Of a DNA stretch of 31,019 nt, positions 1 through 7,546 are shown one piece after another. The notes beneath the pieces are model-generated. The model did no database searches and was not told the origin of the DNA. It was given only the letters and a program-made list of their open reading frames with translations. This stretch comes from Bacteroidetes bacterium UBA6183 (lineage in GTDB: Bacteria > Bacteroidota > Bacteroidia > UKL13-3), in contig DITN01000026.1 of the NCBI GenBank assembly GCA_002422865.1, forward strand, positions 1,434 through 32,452, written 5' to 3'. Within the stretch, counting starts at the first letter, position 1, and each line of letters starts with the position of its first letter. A program made the position numbers and the translations under genes.

Positions 1-525
1 TCCGTGCATGGTTACCCAACGGCTGCAACGTACGCCCATGGCACAAATTTTACGTGCCTTTGTTGGGTTGGCCACATCAAGCCAAACACCGGTGTAACCT
101 TCGTACCGCTCGCCTTTAAGTCCATACTCGGCAATGGTTAAAATCACCGCTTCTTCTAAAAAACGCAGGTACTTATGTATATCCGTAAAAAACTGTTCTA
201 AATCTAAAATAGGATAGCCCACCACTTGCCCCGGGCCATGGTAAGTAATATCGCCACCACGATTAATAGGAACATACGTAGCACCAATTTTTTGTAAAAA
301 AGCTTCATTAATTAACAAGTTATTTTCGCTGCCACTTTTGCCTAAAGTATATACATGAGGGTGCTCACAAAATATCAAATGGTTTTGTGGCCATATTTGT
401 TCACCCTCTGGTAAGCTTCGGTTTAAAAACTTACGATCTACTTTCTCTTTAAACAAAGTTTCTTGTTTATCCCAAGCTTCTTGGTAAGCAATGTTACCCC
501 AATCAATAAAAGTTACCGGTATCAT
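1..525 (-). CDS. lipB: Lipoyl(octanoyl) transferase LipB, 3' part outside window
   Basis: LipB moves octanoyl from octanoyl-ACP to a lysine of lipoyl-dependent proteins in the cytoplasm, the first step of endogenous lipoate synthesis. The 175 visible residues carry the family signatures: HPHVYTLGKSG (residues 55-65), RGGDITYHGPGQ (89-100) and the block ARKICAMGVR (157-166), whose Lys159 matches the catalytic lysine. The catalytic cysteine (usually in a PCG motif) lies beyond base 1, so the gene is incomplete only because the window ends. The ATG at 525 gives MIPVTFIDWG, typical of the family. It sits downstream of terC, separated by a hairpin terminator. Identification is secure; integrity of the C-terminus cannot be judged. 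Confidence 0.95.
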   Translation of the reverse strand, partial: MIPVTFIDWGNIAYQEAWDKQETLFKEKVDRKFLNRSLPEGEQIWPQNHLIFCEHPHVYTLGKSGSENNLLINEAFLQKIGATYVPINRGGDITYHGPGQVVGYPILDLEQFFTDIHKYLRFLEEAVILTIAEYGLKGERYEGYTGVWLDVANPTKARKICAMGVRCSRWVTMHG

Positions 526-537
526 GTATAAAAAATG

Positions 538-563
538 AAGGGAGTAAAAAGCTTTACTCCCTT
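538..563 (-). terminator. Intrinsic terminator downstream of terC
   Basis: Perfect 11-base arms AAGGGAGTAAA and TTTACTCCCTT flank a 4-base AAGC centre. Read on the minus strand, the stem follows the terC stop by 7 bases and is followed by a T-rich tract (TTCATTTTTT). lipB begins 12 bases beyond it, so lipB must have its own promoter or rely on read-through. Confidence 0.8.
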
Positions 564-570
564 GTTAGTG

Positions 571-1320
571 TTATTTGTAAATATCTTTAAGTTCAACAGG
601 TTTACTCGATTTTTTACGCATTCGCATGTTGAGCAACTCCACCAAAATAGAGAATGCCATAGCGAAATAAACATATCCTTTCGATACATGTTGACCAAAA
701 CTTTCTGCCACCAATAACATACCAATGGTTAATAAAAATGACAATGCCAAAAGTTTAATGCTTGGATGTTTATCAATAAACTTGCTAATGGCAGCAGAAA
801 AGAACAACATAATTATCATTGATATTACCACAGCCGCAATCATAATAGGTAAGTCTTGCGCTAATCCAACTGCGGTTATAATCGAATCGAAAGAGAACAC
901 GATGTCAATAATAATAACCTGTAACACCACATTCCAAAATGTTGGATTTACTTTTTTACTGTGCTCTTCAGGGTCAGCTTCCAATAATTCATATATCTCT
1001 AAAGTACTTTTATACAACAAGAACAAACCTCCTGCCAACAAAATAATATCCCTCCAACTAAGTCCATGACCAAACACTTCAAACAGTGTATCGGTCATTT
1101 CATTTACAATGTAGCTGATAAAAGAAAGCAATATTAAACGGATAAATAATGCTAAAAATAACCCTAATCTACGTGCTTTGTTTTGATTTTGAGGAGGAAG
1201 TTTTCCGGTAACAAGTGATATAAAAATCACGTTGTCAATACCTAGAACAATCTCCATAACGGATAGTGTTATCAAAGAAAGCCACGCTTCCGGTCTAGAA
1301 AAGAGAGTAATTAAATCCAT
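571..1320 (-). CDS. TerC family integral membrane protein
   Basis: TerC/Alx/YgjT-type inner-membrane protein of 249 residues. The family is linked to metal-ion (notably manganese) export or metalation and to tellurite resistance; the substrate here is not known. Multiple hydrophobic helices carry the two hallmark acidic membrane motifs, EIVLGIDN (residues 23-30) and DIVFSFDS (139-146), and a charged loop around residues 111-125. An upstream in-frame start at 1356 would add 12 residues, but the ATG at 1320 is preferred: a TATATTTG promoter box lies inside that extension, ending 11 bases before it. Divergently arranged with the ferredoxin gene, only 47 bases between the two ATGs. Confidence 0.9.
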   Translation of the reverse strand: MDLITLFSRPEAWLSLITLSVMEIVLGIDNVIFISLVTGKLPPQNQNKARRLGLFLALFIRLILLSFISYIVNEMTDTLFEVFGHGLSWRDIILLAGGLFLLYKSTLEIYELLEADPEEHSKKVNPTFWNVVLQVIIIDIVFSFDSIITAVGLAQDLPIMIAAVVISMIIMLFFSAAISKFIDKHPSIKLLALSFLLTIGMLLVAESFGQHVSKGYVYFAMAFSILVELLNMRMRKKSSKPVELKDIYK

Positions 1321-1331
1321 AATTGTGGCTG

Positions 1332-1339
1332 CAAATATA
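1332..1339 (-). promoter_or_regulatory. -7 promoter box of terC (TATATTTG)
   Basis: Exact match on the minus strand to the Bacteroidota -7 consensus TAnnTTTG. It ends 11 bases before the terC ATG at 1320, giving a predicted 5' leader of only a few bases. Confidence 0.55.
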
Positions 1340-1353
1340 TTAAAAAAAATACC

Positions 1354-1361
1354 CACATTTG
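1354..1361 (+). promoter_or_regulatory. Possible -7 box of the ferredoxin gene (CACATTTG)
   Basis: One mismatch to TAnnTTTG on the plus strand, ending 6 bases before the ATG at 1368. It lies back-to-back with the terC box in a 47-base divergent interval. A start at the ATG would be almost leaderless. Confidence 0.35.
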
Positions 1362-1367
1362 TGCCAC

Positions 1368-1673
1368 ATGAGATACGACAAACATATTTTTATTTGCACC
1401 AATCAAAAAGCTGAAGGAAAGGCATGCTGCGGTGAAGCCAGAGGAATGGAATTGGTTAATAAGTTTAAAGAGGTGCTACGTGATAAGGGATTACAAGGCA
1501 AGGTACGTGCCCAACGTTCGGGCTGTATTGATGCTTGTAGCAACGGTCCGGCTTTGGTTATTTATCCCGAAGGTACTTACTATGGGCATGTTACCTTAAA
1601 CGATGTGGAACGTATTGTAGAGCAACATGTGCAAAACAACCGGATACTTACCGACCTTGAACTTACGTTTTAG
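1368..1673 (+). CDS. Thioredoxin-like [2Fe-2S] ferredoxin
   Basis: Small (101-residue) soluble protein of the thioredoxin-fold [2Fe-2S] ferredoxin family, related to the NuoE C-terminal domain and Aquifex Fd4; an electron carrier whose partners are unknown. Cysteines lie at residues 10, 20, 21, 53 and 57; Cys10, one of 20/21, Cys53 (in RSGCIDACSNGP) and Cys57 match the four cluster ligands. The C-terminal part (YPEGTYYGHVTLNDVERIVEQHV) is typical of the family. The ATG at 1368 is chosen over a TTG three codons earlier because MRYDKHIFIC matches the usual N-terminus. It stands alone, followed 72 bases later by the vWA gene. Confidence 0.88.
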   Translation: MRYDKHIFICTNQKAEGKACCGEARGMELVNKFKEVLRDKGLQGKVRAQRSGCIDACSNGPALVIYPEGTYYGHVTLNDVERIVEQHVQNNRILTDLELTF

Positions 1674-1708
1674 TATTTGTTTTGTGGTTTGGTTATAGGT
1701 TAAATTAC

Positions 1709-1739
1709 TTGTCATACTTAGCCAAACTAATTATATTTA
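1709..1739 (+). promoter_or_regulatory. Promoter of the BatA/vWA gene
   Basis: A TTG at 1709-1711 (-33-like) is followed after 20 bases by TATATTTA at 1732-1739, one mismatch from TAnnTTTG. The box ends 6 bases before the ATG at 1746, so the transcript would be leaderless or nearly so. Confidence 0.45.
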
Positions 1740-1745
1740 CACCGC

Positions 1746-3773
1746 ATGCAATTTGTATATCCCTTATTTTTATGGGCATTAGCTGCTATCAGCATTCCCA
1801 TCATCATACATTTATTTCATTTTAGGCGCTATAAAAAAATAGTGTTTAGCGACATTCGTTTTTTGCAGCAATTGCAAGAACAAAACAAATCGAAACAAAA
1901 GCTGAAAGATTTATTGATACTATTATGTCGTATTTTGGCTGTTTCAGCCATGGTTTTGGCTTTTGCACAACCATTTATTCCGCTTGGACAAAACAGTAAA
2001 ACGGGTGGAAGTAATGTAATAAGTGTGTTTGTTGATAACAGCTTTAGTATGAATGCGCAAGGAAGTGATGGTGCGCTTTTTGAAATGGCTAAAAATAAGG
2101 CCCGCGCCATTGTAAACGCTTATGATAACAATGATAAGTTTCAAGTGTTAACCAATAATTTAAGTGGGAGCGAACAACGTGTAGTGAACAAAACAGAGGC
2201 ATTAGCCAGAATTGACAATATAGAACCTACTGCTGCCAGTGCAAATTTATTTGATGTATGGGCCAAACAAAACACAGCCTTTTTAAGTGAAGGTAATGGC
2301 AATTTTCATACTTACATCATCAGCGATTTTCAATACACACAGTTTAAGTTAAACGGATTAAAACCTGATAGTGGCATTCATTACAATTTTATTCCTGTTG
2401 AAAATAAGTTGGCGCAAAACGTAAGTATTGATTCTGTATACTTCAATACACCTTTTATAAAAACCAACGAACCGGTTGCTCTTCAAATAAAACTAACCAA
2501 TCATGGTCAAACAGCTGTGGAGGGTTTAGTAGTTAAAGTAACTTTAAACAAAGTACAAAAGGCACTGTTAAATGTAAATTTAGCTGCCGGAGAATCGGTG
2601 GTGGCTGAGGCTGCTGTAACCCAAACCGGAGATACTTGGCAAGAGGGGGAAGTAAACATAACAGACTATCCCGTAACATTTGATGATAAATTATATTTTG
2701 CGCTGAAACCAACCACGCAACACCACATTTTACATATTGGTAAGGTAACCAATAAATTTATAAATGCAGTGTATGCCAATGATGCTAATTACCTATTGAC
2801 ACAAAACTCTTTTGGTAATATTAATTACCAAGATTTTAATAAATACAATTTAATTATTGTTAATGAACCCACTGAATGGTCGAGTGGCCTGAGCAATGAG
2901 TTAAGCAGCTATTTAGATCAGGGTGGGCAGGTATTGATTATTCCTTCATCAGAAAATGGAACCGTTATCAATAGTTTTGGTGCTACCATTGGTATACCTG
3001 CATACGGGAATATCATCAATCAATCCTTAAAAGTTACTTCAATTAATAACCAACACGTTTTGTTTAAGGACGTGTTTAAACAACGATCTGGCAATACAGA
3101 TTATCCGGTTGTAAGTATGCATTACCCTTTACAAAAACAAAGTAATACACGAGGTAAGGCTGTTATAACACTAAACAATGGCAACGATTTATTATGGCAA
3201 ACAGCGGTTAAAAAGGGAAATGTATACCAATTGGCTTTGCCTTTAAACGATGCATACAGCAATTTACAACAGCATAGTTTGTTTGTTCCTATGATGTTAA
3301 ACATGGCATTGGGTACTCAAAAAAATAAACCCATTTATTATGTGATTAATCAAAATAAACAAGCTTTTTTACCTACTGATAAAACGGTAGTACAAAAACT
3401 AATTGTGGTAAAAAGTACCCAACAAGAGTTAATAACAGAGGCTTCTTTGTACCAGGGGCAAAAAGTGATACAAACCGAGGCGATTAATTCGCCCGGATGG
3501 TTTAAGGTAACCGAAAAGGGTAATAACAATGTGCTTACTGTTTTGGCTTTTAACGATAACCGTACGGAAAGTAGCATGAAGTTTTTAAGTGAGGATGATA
3601 TAAAGGCACAAACCGAAAGTTTTAACAAAGTAGCTGTAAATACAGCCGATGCGCAGGTTTTGGGTGCACAAATAAGTAGTGAGTTAAGTGGTAAACAATT
3701 GTGGCGTTGGTTTATTATGATAGCATTGTTGTTTCTTTTTACCGAGATTGCATTACTACGCATCATGCGTTAA
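1746..3773 (+). CDS. BatA-N / von Willebrand factor A domain membrane protein
   Basis: Membrane-anchored vWA protein of 675 residues. The N-terminus is the aerotolerance-regulator (BatA-N) module: helix at about 5-24 ending in HLFHFRRYKK, cytoplasmic linker, then a second helix at about 56-77. A vWA domain follows with the MIDAS motif DNSFS at 97-101, then a long periplasmic region and a C-terminal helix (about 655-672) ending LLRIMR. Such proteins are widespread in Bacteroidota; their function is not firmly established and may involve protein-protein contacts in the envelope. There is no MoxR or DUF58 gene beside it, so it is not part of a classical bat operon. The aldose-epimerase-like gene follows after 11 bases, probably cotranscribed. 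Confidence 0.9.
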   Translation: MQFVYPLFLWALAAISIPIIIHLFHFRRYKKIVFSDIRFLQQLQEQNKSKQKLKDLLILLCRILAVSAMVLAFAQPFIPLGQNSKTGGSNVISVFVDNSFSMNAQGSDGALFEMAKNKARAIVNAYDNNDKFQVLTNNLSGSEQRVVNKTEALARIDNIEPTAASANLFDVWAKQNTAFLSEGNGNFHTYIISDFQYTQFKLNGLKPDSGIHYNFIPVENKLAQNVSIDSVYFNTPFIKTNEPVALQIKLTNHGQTAVEGLVVKVTLNKVQKALLNVNLAAGESVVAEAAVTQTGDTWQEGEVNITDYPVTFDDKLYFALKPTTQHHILHIGKVTNKFINAVYANDANYLLTQNSFGNINYQDFNKYNLIIVNEPTEWSSGLSNELSSYLDQGGQVLIIPSSENGTVINSFGATIGIPAYGNIINQSLKVTSINNQHVLFKDVFKQRSGNTDYPVVSMHYPLQKQSNTRGKAVITLNNGNDLLWQTAVKKGNVYQLALPLNDAYSNLQQHSLFVPMMLNMALGTQKNKPIYYVINQNKQAFLPTDKTVVQKLIVVKSTQQELITEASLYQGQKVIQTEAINSPGWFKVTEKGNNNVLTVLAFNDNRTESSMKFLSEDDIKAQTESFNKVAVNTADAQVLGAQISSELSGKQLWRWFIMIALLFLFTEIALLRIMR

Positions 3774-3784
3774 CCCTCTAAAAC

Positions 3785-4654
3785 ATGGAACAGTTAACAA
3801 CCATAAAAGGAATAAATTTTACTGCTATTGTTTCCAATAACGGTGCTGAATTAAAAAGCATAAAACACCTAAACGGAACCGAATTTATGTGGCAGGCTGA
3901 TGCAGACATTTGGCCAAGAACGGCACCTGTTTTATTTCCAATTGTAGGTAAAGTTAAAAACGATTTGTTGCGTGTAAAAGACAAAGGATACGCCATTTCT
4001 CAGCACGGATTTGCACGCGATAAGAAGTTCTCTTTGATTGAACAAACCGAAAATAAATTGGTGTATCAGTTATTGTATAGTGATGAAACCTTACAAAAAT
4101 TTCCGTACGACTTTAAGTTGGTATTAACTTACGAATGGATAGGAGATAAGCTCATTTGTGGTTATGAGGTGTATAACTTGGGGGTAGAAACCATGCCATT
4201 TAGCATTGGTGCACACCCGGGTTTTTTAATTCCTGATGGCGATTTTTCTCAATGCGAACTGCTGTTTAATAAACCCGAAACCACAGAAAGGCATTTGCTC
4301 GAAAACGGACTGTTTAATCATCAAACCCAATTGGTATTAAACAATACACAGGTATTACCCCTGAGTGTAGAGCTGTTTGACTTGGATGCTGTGGTGTTTA
4401 AAAACTTACAATCAAACCAAATAAGTTTGGTGCATAAGAACAGCAGTTACCGCGTAACCATGAGCTTTGATGGTTTTCCGCATTTTGGTATTTGGGCTAA
4501 AAAAGGATCGCAACGTTTTGTGTGTTTAGAACCTTGGTTTGGTCATTCAGATTACTCTGAAGGTCACCCCGACATTACAAAAAAAGAAGGCATGCTTACG
4601 CTGCCTTCTCATGAATGTTTTAAAACCAATTACACGCTGGAGTTTAGTATTTAA
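3785..4654 (+). CDS. Aldose 1-epimerase family protein (LacX-like)
   Basis: Cytoplasmic 289-residue protein of the galactose-mutarotase superfamily, closest in style to the LacX-like branch. These enzymes interconvert the alpha and beta anomers of sugars or sugar phosphates. Candidate active-site residues in the expected order are His74 (ISQHGFAR), His144 (IGAHPGF) and Glu249 (CLEPW), with the conserved block around WPRTAPVLFPIVG at 43-55. There is no signal peptide, unlike extracellular mutarotases. The ATG lies 11 bases after the vWA gene. The true substrate cannot be told from sequence; other members act on hexose-6-phosphates. Confidence 0.88.
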   Translation: MEQLTTIKGINFTAIVSNNGAELKSIKHLNGTEFMWQADADIWPRTAPVLFPIVGKVKNDLLRVKDKGYAISQHGFARDKKFSLIEQTENKLVYQLLYSDETLQKFPYDFKLVLTYEWIGDKLICGYEVYNLGVETMPFSIGAHPGFLIPDGDFSQCELLFNKPETTERHLLENGLFNHQTQLVLNNTQVLPLSVELFDLDAVVFKNLQSNQISLVHKNSSYRVTMSFDGFPHFGIWAKKGSQRFVCLEPWFGHSDYSEGHPDITKKEGMLTLPSHECFKTNYTLEFSI

Positions 4655-4736
4655 AGTTGGATACTGAAAATGAGCTCCAATCAACGAATCTCAAACTAAG
4701 TAACCTATCAACTAATAACTAATCAACCAACAATGC

Positions 4737-6275
4737 TTACTTCTTCAAAATCTTAAACTCAACCCTGCGGTTTAGTTGTCTGTCAATATCGTTGTTGTTA
4801 TCGGCAACAGGTTGTGTTTCGCCATAACCAATGCTAAATAACCTATTTTCTTTAATGCCTTTTTCAACCAAATATTTTTTTACTGCAGCAGCACGTTTGT
4901 CGCTTAACAATTGGTTTTCCGCATCGCTGCCCACTGCATCGGTATGCCCCGATATTTCAATACTCATGGTATTGTTATCTTTCATCAAACCTACCAAACG
5001 GTTTAGTTCTGGTTTCGATTCTTCCTTTAACACATCGCTGTACTCGTCAAAGAAAATATTGTTTAAGCGCACCACTTGACCGGTTTTTATGGGCACCATG
5101 GTTAAGTTTTGTTTAATCTCACGGTACTCACCCGGTTTGGTTAAATCTATGTTTACAGATACCGGAATATAACCCGCTGCGCGTGCTGATATACCATAGT
5201 TTTTACCATAAGGAAGGATAATTTTAAAGTCGCCACTCTTGCTCCAAAAACTGGTTTTACCGGCCTCGTTACCCGAAGGTAGTTCTTCGTAAATTACTTG
5301 TACTTCCACATGTTCTTTGGTATCTGCGCTTAACACTTCCCCGTTAATCAATACAACAGGCTCAGGCTTAGCTTTGGTGTTTAGCTTAATTTGAACAATA
5401 TCTGCTTTACCCATTGTGTTTTTGTAGGATACCATGTAAGCCACATCACCACTTGCCGGTATGGTGTAGTAGCCGTCCCATTGTTCGGTATTAATTTGCG
5501 GACCTAAGTTTACCGGCTCTGACCAATTTTGCCAGGTATCGTCTAATCTTCTTGTTAAATAAATATCGTTTTGCCCATAGCCGCCTTGGCGGTTGCTGCT
5601 AAAGTATAAGGTTACCCCATCAGCGGCCATAAAGGGAGTTGATTCATCGTATGTGGTATTAATCTTACTGCCTAAAGTAACAGGCTCACTCCATTTCCCG
5701 TTTTTGGTGAGTTTGGATACATACAAGTCGTTAAGTTTGACTTCTTCATTTTCACTAAAACTTAACAATAATGTTTTATTATCAGGCAACAAAAAAGTAG
5801 AAGAGTACAGACCTCTGTTTAGTTTATCCAGTTTTTTGATATCCAGTTCATATGGTTCCCGCCATTCACCATCCCGTTTTTCAATAAAACTAAAGCCCAC
5901 ACCCCAATAAACGCCATCTTTGTAAGAGCCGCCTATTAACATCCTATTCCCTGATGGACTAATATTAAATAGGGTATTATATTGTTGTTTGTTGAATGTT
6001 TTACCTAGGTTGATAGCTGGCTTCCACACACCGTTTTCATCTTTCTCACTCATCCATATGTCTTGTCCTTCGGTAGGGTTTTGATTTTGTGGGTGACTTG
6101 ATCGAACAAAATAAAGTTTTTTTCCATCGGCACTAATTACCGGATTAAGTTCTGCGTATTCAGAATTTATTGCACTGCCTAAATTTGTAATTTCATACGT
6201 ATTCTGAGCAATTAATAAATTGGAAGTTAGTGCATAAGCAAGAATGAGGGCGGATAGTTTGGCTTTTTTTATCAC
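4737..6275 (-). CDS. PD40-repeat OmpA family protein
   Basis: Predicted outer-membrane-associated protein of 512 residues. A signal peptide (about 1-23) precedes PD40/TolB-type beta-propeller repeats, seen as VISADGKKLYFVRS and MAADGVTLYFSSNRQGGYGQNDIYL. A carboxypeptidase-regulatory-like beta domain (about 310-390) follows, then a C-terminal OmpA domain with GHTD at 443-446 and SDKRA at 458-462; Asp446 and Arg461 match the residues that grip diaminopimelate in peptidoglycan. The architecture is common in Bacteroidota, where relatives occur near T9SS and gliding genes. The only sensible start is GTG at 6275, directly before MIKKAKLSALILAYAL. It is convergent with the epimerase gene, with no clear terminator between them. 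Confidence 0.92.
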   Translation of the reverse strand: MIKKAKLSALILAYALTSNLLIAQNTYEITNLGSAINSEYAELNPVISADGKKLYFVRSSHPQNQNPTEGQDIWMSEKDENGVWKPAINLGKTFNKQQYNTLFNISPSGNRMLIGGSYKDGVYWGVGFSFIEKRDGEWREPYELDIKKLDKLNRGLYSSTFLLPDNKTLLLSFSENEEVKLNDLYVSKLTKNGKWSEPVTLGSKINTTYDESTPFMAADGVTLYFSSNRQGGYGQNDIYLTRRLDDTWQNWSEPVNLGPQINTEQWDGYYTIPASGDVAYMVSYKNTMGKADIVQIKLNTKAKPEPVVLINGEVLSADTKEHVEVQVIYEELPSGNEAGKTSFWSKSGDFKIILPYGKNYGISARAAGYIPVSVNIDLTKPGEYREIKQNLTMVPIKTGQVVRLNNIFFDEYSDVLKEESKPELNRLVGLMKDNNTMSIEISGHTDAVGSDAENQLLSDKRAAAVKKYLVEKGIKENRLFSIGYGETQPVADNNNDIDRQLNRRVEFKILKK

Positions 6276-6372
6276 GGCTTAAAAAAAATATTAAATTTTA
6301 GTTTTTTTAATTAAAATTAAGTTTATATTTGAATTCATAAACCAAAAAGGTTTCTTCATAGGCTATTGTAAG

Positions 6373-6396
6373 GGGGAGGGTCGCAAGACCTTCCCT
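6373..6396 (-). terminator. Hairpin downstream of the DUF2911 gene
   Basis: Ten-base arms (6373-6382 with 6387-6396, including G-U pairs) close a 4-base GCAA loop. On the minus strand it begins 1 base after the DUF2911 stop. The stronger T-run (TTTTATTTTTT) lies on the plus-strand side, so as a minus-strand terminator it is imperfect; it could also be an RNA-processing or stabilising hairpin. Confidence 0.5.
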
Positions 6397-6397
6397 T

Positions 6398-6952
6398 TTA
6401 TTTTTTACCTAATTCTAAAGGAATCTTCACTTGAATATTATCCCAAGCCAATAAGGCACTTACGGCAACAGAGTCAGCTTCAAAACTAATATTGAATTGC
6501 TCAACTGCGGTATTGGTTTCAGTTACGGGAACCTGTACGCGCAATACATCATTTTTTTCATCAGGAGCAGTTGCTCCCCATCTATCATTTTCAGTATTAA
6601 ATGCAATGGTCCATTCGTTTTGAGCCGGCACTGCATATATGGCGTACTTGCCTGCAGGTAATTCTTTACCATTAATTAATAACGGTGTTTCTGTATTAAA
6701 AGTGGTGGCTTCGTTAGCCCCCATACGCCAATATTCGCCATAAGCTTGTAAAGCTCCGGTTTCTTTAGGGCCAAAAATTACACGTCCTTTTTTAAAGGGT
6801 TGGCAATAGTTTACACTTAAATTAAATCCGTTTTGGGTGTACGCCACTGTGGTGGCCGGACTATGTTTTTTTGTGGCCGAGCGTAAGTAAAACATTACAC
6901 CGGTGAGTAGTACAATAACTACCCCTGTTCCAATAAGCAGCTTCTTTTTCAT
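6398..6952 (-). CDS. DUF2911 domain-containing protein
   Basis: 184-residue protein with an N-terminal membrane anchor or signal sequence (about 5-23) followed by a DUF2911 domain. Recognisable pieces are the QAYGEYWRMGANEATTF block around residues 69-85, the GKELPAGKYAIYAVP block and the EWTIAFN strand. DUF2911 proteins are abundant in Bacteroidota and their function is unknown; exported beta-rich folding is expected. It is the last gene of the FUSC-HEAT-DUF2911 run, starting 19 bases after the HEAT-like stop, and is followed at once by a hairpin. The ATG at 6952 directly precedes the MKKKLLIG anchor, so the start is good. Confidence 0.88.
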   Translation of the reverse strand: MKKKLLIGTGVVIVLLTGVMFYLRSATKKHSPATTVAYTQNGFNLSVNYCQPFKKGRVIFGPKETGALQAYGEYWRMGANEATTFNTETPLLINGKELPAGKYAIYAVPAQNEWTIAFNTENDRWGATAPDEKNDVLRVQVPVTETNTAVEQFNISFEADSVAVSALLAWDNIQVKIPLELGKK

Positions 6953-6971
6953 TGTGGTAAAAGTAATAAAG

Positions 6972-7499
6972 TTATACTTTAATTTTTTGCATTTGTTTTA
7001 ATACGGCTCTTGCCCCTGCAACTATGGAGGGTAATTCGTGGTTTAATAAAGGCTCAACACGCAATATTAATTCTTCTTTAAAATCGGGATAAAGTTTTAC
7101 CATATTTATCATGGTATACATGGCATAAACCCTTGATGCGGTTGGTTTATTCATGTCTGTTATGCTCTCCATACATACATCAACAACCCTTCCGTGAATT
7201 TCGTGTGGCAGGTTGGGCACAACCGATAAAGACCTAAAAATACTGCGGTGAAAAGCCACATGTTTACATTGTGGCAGCTCATCCAACAGTTGATTCCAAT
7301 ATGGTGTTATAAGTTCCGGTTCGTTTGATGCTATATAACTTAGTGGCCATGAAGCCCGTTGTACCATCAGTAAATCGTTTCCAAACAACAAATCCATCAA
7401 TACTTTAAATCGTTTTTTATTGTTGCCCACATAGTTTACAATAAAATCAGTAGTGCGTTTACTATGTTCTCGCGTTAGCGCTTCTTTAATGTTTAACAC
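6972..7499 (-). CDS. HEAT-repeat-like protein
   Basis: All-helical 175-residue protein resembling a family of short HEAT-like proteins seen widely in Bacteroidota. The pattern VQRASWPLSYIASNEPELI followed by paired amphipathic helices is the family signature; the function is unknown and such solenoids usually mediate protein contacts. The first in-frame start is TTG at 7544, but family members begin MNIKE..LxxEHSK, which matches GTG at 7499 (MLNIKEALTREHSK), so I use that. A TATATTAG box ends 4 bases before this GTG. It lies between the FUSC gene (stop at 7547) and the DUF2911 gene (19 bases downstream), suggesting one operon. Confidence 0.75.
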   Translation of the reverse strand: MLNIKEALTREHSKRTTDFIVNYVGNNKKRFKVLMDLLFGNDLLMVQRASWPLSYIASNEPELITPYWNQLLDELPQCKHVAFHRSIFRSLSVVPNLPHEIHGRVVDVCMESITDMNKPTASRVYAMYTMINMVKLYPDFKEELILRVEPLLNHELPSIVAGARAVLKQMQKIKV

Positions 7500-7546
7500 A
7501 AGGCTAATATAGTTGGGTTTGATGTAGATTACAAAAAATCTCAAGC

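Noticed and set aside
1..525. LipB as a truncated pseudogene
   Set aside because: The frame is open to base 1 with all expected motifs in place; it is only cut by the window.
725..1069. 114-codon plus-strand reading frame
   Set aside because: Lies antisense within terC, has low-complexity composition and no family features; a shadow of the real gene. The same holds for the antisense frames in priA, FUSC, murA, dnaJ and the repeat gene.
4655..4736. Terminator between the epimerase-like and PD40-OmpA genes
   Set aside because: The 82-base convergent interval is AT-rich without a stable stem; nothing supports a terminator call.
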